From an uncultured Clostridium sp. (lineage in GTDB: Bacteria > Bacillota > Clostridia > TANB77 > CAG-508), in assembly GCA_947427205.1 (NCBI GenBank), contig CANEHB010000004.1, positions 19,810-83,809 on the forward strand: a stretch of 64,000 bases of DNA, written 5' to 3'. The position numbers and the translations under genes were made by a program. Every line of letters begins with the position of its first letter. Position 1 is the stretch's first letter. Positions 62,492 to 64,000 of this stretch are shown here, piece by piece. A model generated the notes under the pieces. The model had not been told where the DNA came from, searched no databases, and saw only the letters and a list, made by a program, of their open reading frames with translations.

Positions 62492-64000
62492 TTAATATTT
62501 ATTTTTCATTTGATTTAGAGTATTATTCATATTTTTAGAAAAAGCATTTTTACCATAATTTTGTCCTCCCTGTGGTGCTACTTTTCCATAATTTGATTTA
62601 CTTACTAATGGATATACCATATCTCCCAAATTCTTTAATTTATTTAAGAATGCTTTTGAATATCCATTTAAAGAAACATTACAATTAACCATTGAATCTA
62701 AATACTTAGAATATGCATTATCTTCAAATGGTATACTGCAAGCTTTTACCATATCTTTATTAAATAGCTCTGTCATAAATGACATTGAAGGGTCATTATA
62801 GAAAGACATTCCTCCGATAATAGCTTTTTCACTTAGGCTTCTAACTTTTATTTCTTTATTTATAACAACTCTTACTTTTTCAGATTCTAATACACCTTTT
62901 GCTTTTAAATCTCTTAAAAATGCTGTTAAAGGTTGAATTGTTAATATATCCATTGATTGAACAAGATATATTTCTTGACAACTAGCAAAATATGATGGAT
63001 CTGTATCAAAATCACAATCAATTAATATTAATGAATGATTTTGAACTAATGTTGATAAAATTGGTTCAGCATCTGTATAATCTTTTCCATCATTTGGAAG
63101 AGCTGTATAAACACTCAAGTTTTTATTTACTTTTATTCCTTCTGCAAACCCTTTTTGCAATTTACTAATTGAATTATACGCTATGTTTCTAAGTTCTTCT
63201 TCATTATTTGTATATATATAATATGAATTTTTATTTTTTGTCATATCTAATATTGCTGTGCTTATTCCACATGATGAGAATAATGCAGCTAAGTTATTTA
63301 CTAAGAAAGATGTTCCATTTTTAGTTGTTCCTAAAAATGTTACTATTTTTTTATCTTTAGTTAATAAACTATTTAAGTTAGACATAGAATAATCTACTTG
63401 TGGTTTAATACTTTCAATCTCTTGAGATTGACTCGCATAACTTTGAGATTCACTAACAACATCATCTGTATCTTCATCAAAATCTGTTAATAGTCCATCA
63501 TCTAAGTCATCATCTACTTCTATATTAGGTAATAATTCATCTTCTTCTACTTCTTCAAAGTCTTCATCATCATTAGAAAAATCATCTAGTTCATCTAATT
63601 CGTCTAACCCTGGTAAATCAACTTCGTCTGTATAATCTTCATCTTCTATTTCTTCAAAATCATCCATTTCTGGTAACATTTCATCTTCGTCATCTACATC
63701 TTCGAAATCATCCATTTCTGGTAAGATTTCATCTTCGTCATCTACTTCTTCGAAATCATCCATCCCTGGTAACATTCCGTCATCTTCGTCATCTATTTCT
63801 TCGAAATCATCCATTTCTGGTAAGATTTCATCTTCGTCATCTACTTCTTCGAAATCATCCATCCCTGGTAACATTCCGTCATCTTCATCATCTACTTCTT
63901 CGAAATCATCCATTCCTGGTAACATTCCGTCATCTTCGTCATCTACATCTTCGAAATCATCTAGTCCTGGTAACATTCCGTCATCTTCGTCATCTACATC
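62492..64000 (-). CDS. MinD/CpaE-like ATPase fold with acidic N-terminal repeats (N-terminus outside window)
   Basis: The frame is open at the right edge, so the N-terminus is missing. The visible first 170 residues are a very acidic low-complexity region with tandem repeats of 16-17 residues (pattern MLPGMDDFEEVDDEDDG). The last 300 residues look like a MinD/ParA or CpaE fold: KIVTFLGTTKNGTSFLVNNLAALF where a deviant Walker A would be (no KGGxGKT lysine pair), then ILIDCDFDTD and a VRVVINKE strand. The P-loop looks degenerate. The C-terminal tail is Asn/Lys-rich. A role in pilus, secretion or placement of a complex is possible. Confidence 0.75.
   Translation of the reverse strand, partial: DVDDEDDGMLPGLDDFEDVDDEDDGMLPGMDDFEEVDDEDDGMLPGMDDFEEVDDEDEILPEMDDFEEIDDEDDGMLPGMDDFEEVDDEDEILPEMDDFEDVDDEDEMLPEMDDFEEIEDEDYTDEVDLPGLDELDELDDFSNDDEDFEEVEEDELLPNIEVDDDLDDGLLTDFDEDTDDVVSESQSYASQSQEIESIKPQVDYSMSNLNSLLTKDKKIVTFLGTTKNGTSFLVNNLAALFSSCGISTAILDMTKNKNSYYIYTNNEEELRNIAYNSISKLQKGFAEGIKVNKNLSVYTALPNDGKDYTDAEPILSTLVQNHSLILIDCDFDTDPSYFASCQEIYLVQSMDILTIQPLTAFLRDLKAKGVLESEKVRVVINKEIKVRSLSEKAIIGGMSFYNDPSMSFMTELFNKDMVKACSIPFEDNAYSKYLDSMVNCNVSLNGYSKAFLNKLKNLGDMVYPLVSKSNYGKVAPQGGQNYGKNAFSKNMNNTLNQMKNKY
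63650..64000 (-). repeat. Tandem repeats of 48-51 bases coding for acidic peptide units
   Basis: At least seven units in a row (period 48 or 51 bases) code for MLPGMDDFEEVDDED(DG)-type peptides. They are nearly identical at the DNA level and continue over the right window edge. Units differ by Gly/Glu and Met/Leu swaps and by presence or absence of one codon. Confidence 0.9.

Overview
The window is about 64 kb of very AT-rich DNA that reads as a chromosome of an endospore-forming Clostridia-like Firmicute. Evidence for this: spoVT, the spoIIAA-spoIIAB-sigF cluster with spoIID and spoIIQ, a sigma-K gene, a SleB-type hydrolase, the hrcA-grpE-dnaK-dnaJ heat-shock locus with a CIRCE-like operator, a tRNA-dependent T-box leader in front of valS, 6S RNA, class 1B dihydroorotate dehydrogenase (pyrD/pyrK), rqcP, cdaA, whiA and the ireB-ruvX-DUF1292 block. 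Nearly all genes lie on the minus strand. The exact lineage (an uncultured gut-type Clostridia is my guess) cannot be fixed from the sequence alone.

Layout, left to right: Sel1-repeat protein and spoVT (0.3-1.8 kb); pyrBI with a putative attenuator leader (1.9-3.5); nfo, a KAP-type P-loop NTPase, comFC and valS with its T-box (3.5-10.4); lemA/DUF3137 (10.4-12.1); pyrD-pyrK, a dCTP-deaminase-fold protein, an aldose-1-epimerase-like protein, a PPC-domain protein, pyrF and pyrC (12.1-18.1), with a PyrE-like gene facing away at 18.9; a pilin-like protein, dnaE and rqcP (20-24.4); a metallophosphoesterase with a duplicated 5' end, membrane proteins and truA (24.5-28.2); an ECF-like sigma/membrane protein pair and a HAD phosphatase on the plus strand (28.4-30.9); a secreted caspase/CHAT-like protein, cdaA and the sporulation block (31-37.6); recD2, the dnaK locus, hemW, whiA, prmC and 6S RNA (38.6-49.9); a PflX-like radical SAM protein, a Cu/Zn-SOD-like protein, sigK, a SleB-like hydrolase and recN (50-55.2); rdgB, tRNA-Glu, mrnC, rbgA, a GNAT protein, ruvX/ireB, a GAF/degenerate GGDEF protein and a MinD-like protein with acidic repeats that runs off the right edge.

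The most striking observation is about decoding. Four conserved or coherent genes are each interrupted by +1 frameshifts: dnaE (twice), pyrC, sigF and a pilin-like gene. All five breaks fall at an in-frame CGG codon, and skipping its C and reading the following GGA/GGG as glycine restores the expected protein. In the native-looking genes I found, by eye, no in-frame CGG that is read normally; every other CGG there is out of frame. This suggests that CGG, or the quadruplet CGGN, works as a +1 frameshift or glycine signal in this organism. The exceptions are three genes with a more GC-rich style, each in its own promoter-terminator unit (37.8, 52.5 and 55.5 kb). They use CGG as an ordinary in-frame codon, which fits recent acquisition or argues that the effect depends on context.

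Functionally, the pyrimidine genes (pyrB, I, C, D, K, F and a PyrE-like gene) cover most of UMP synthesis in three nearby blocks. The sporulation genes form the classic forespore sigma-F switch under a sigma-H-like promoter with a perfect Spo0A box.
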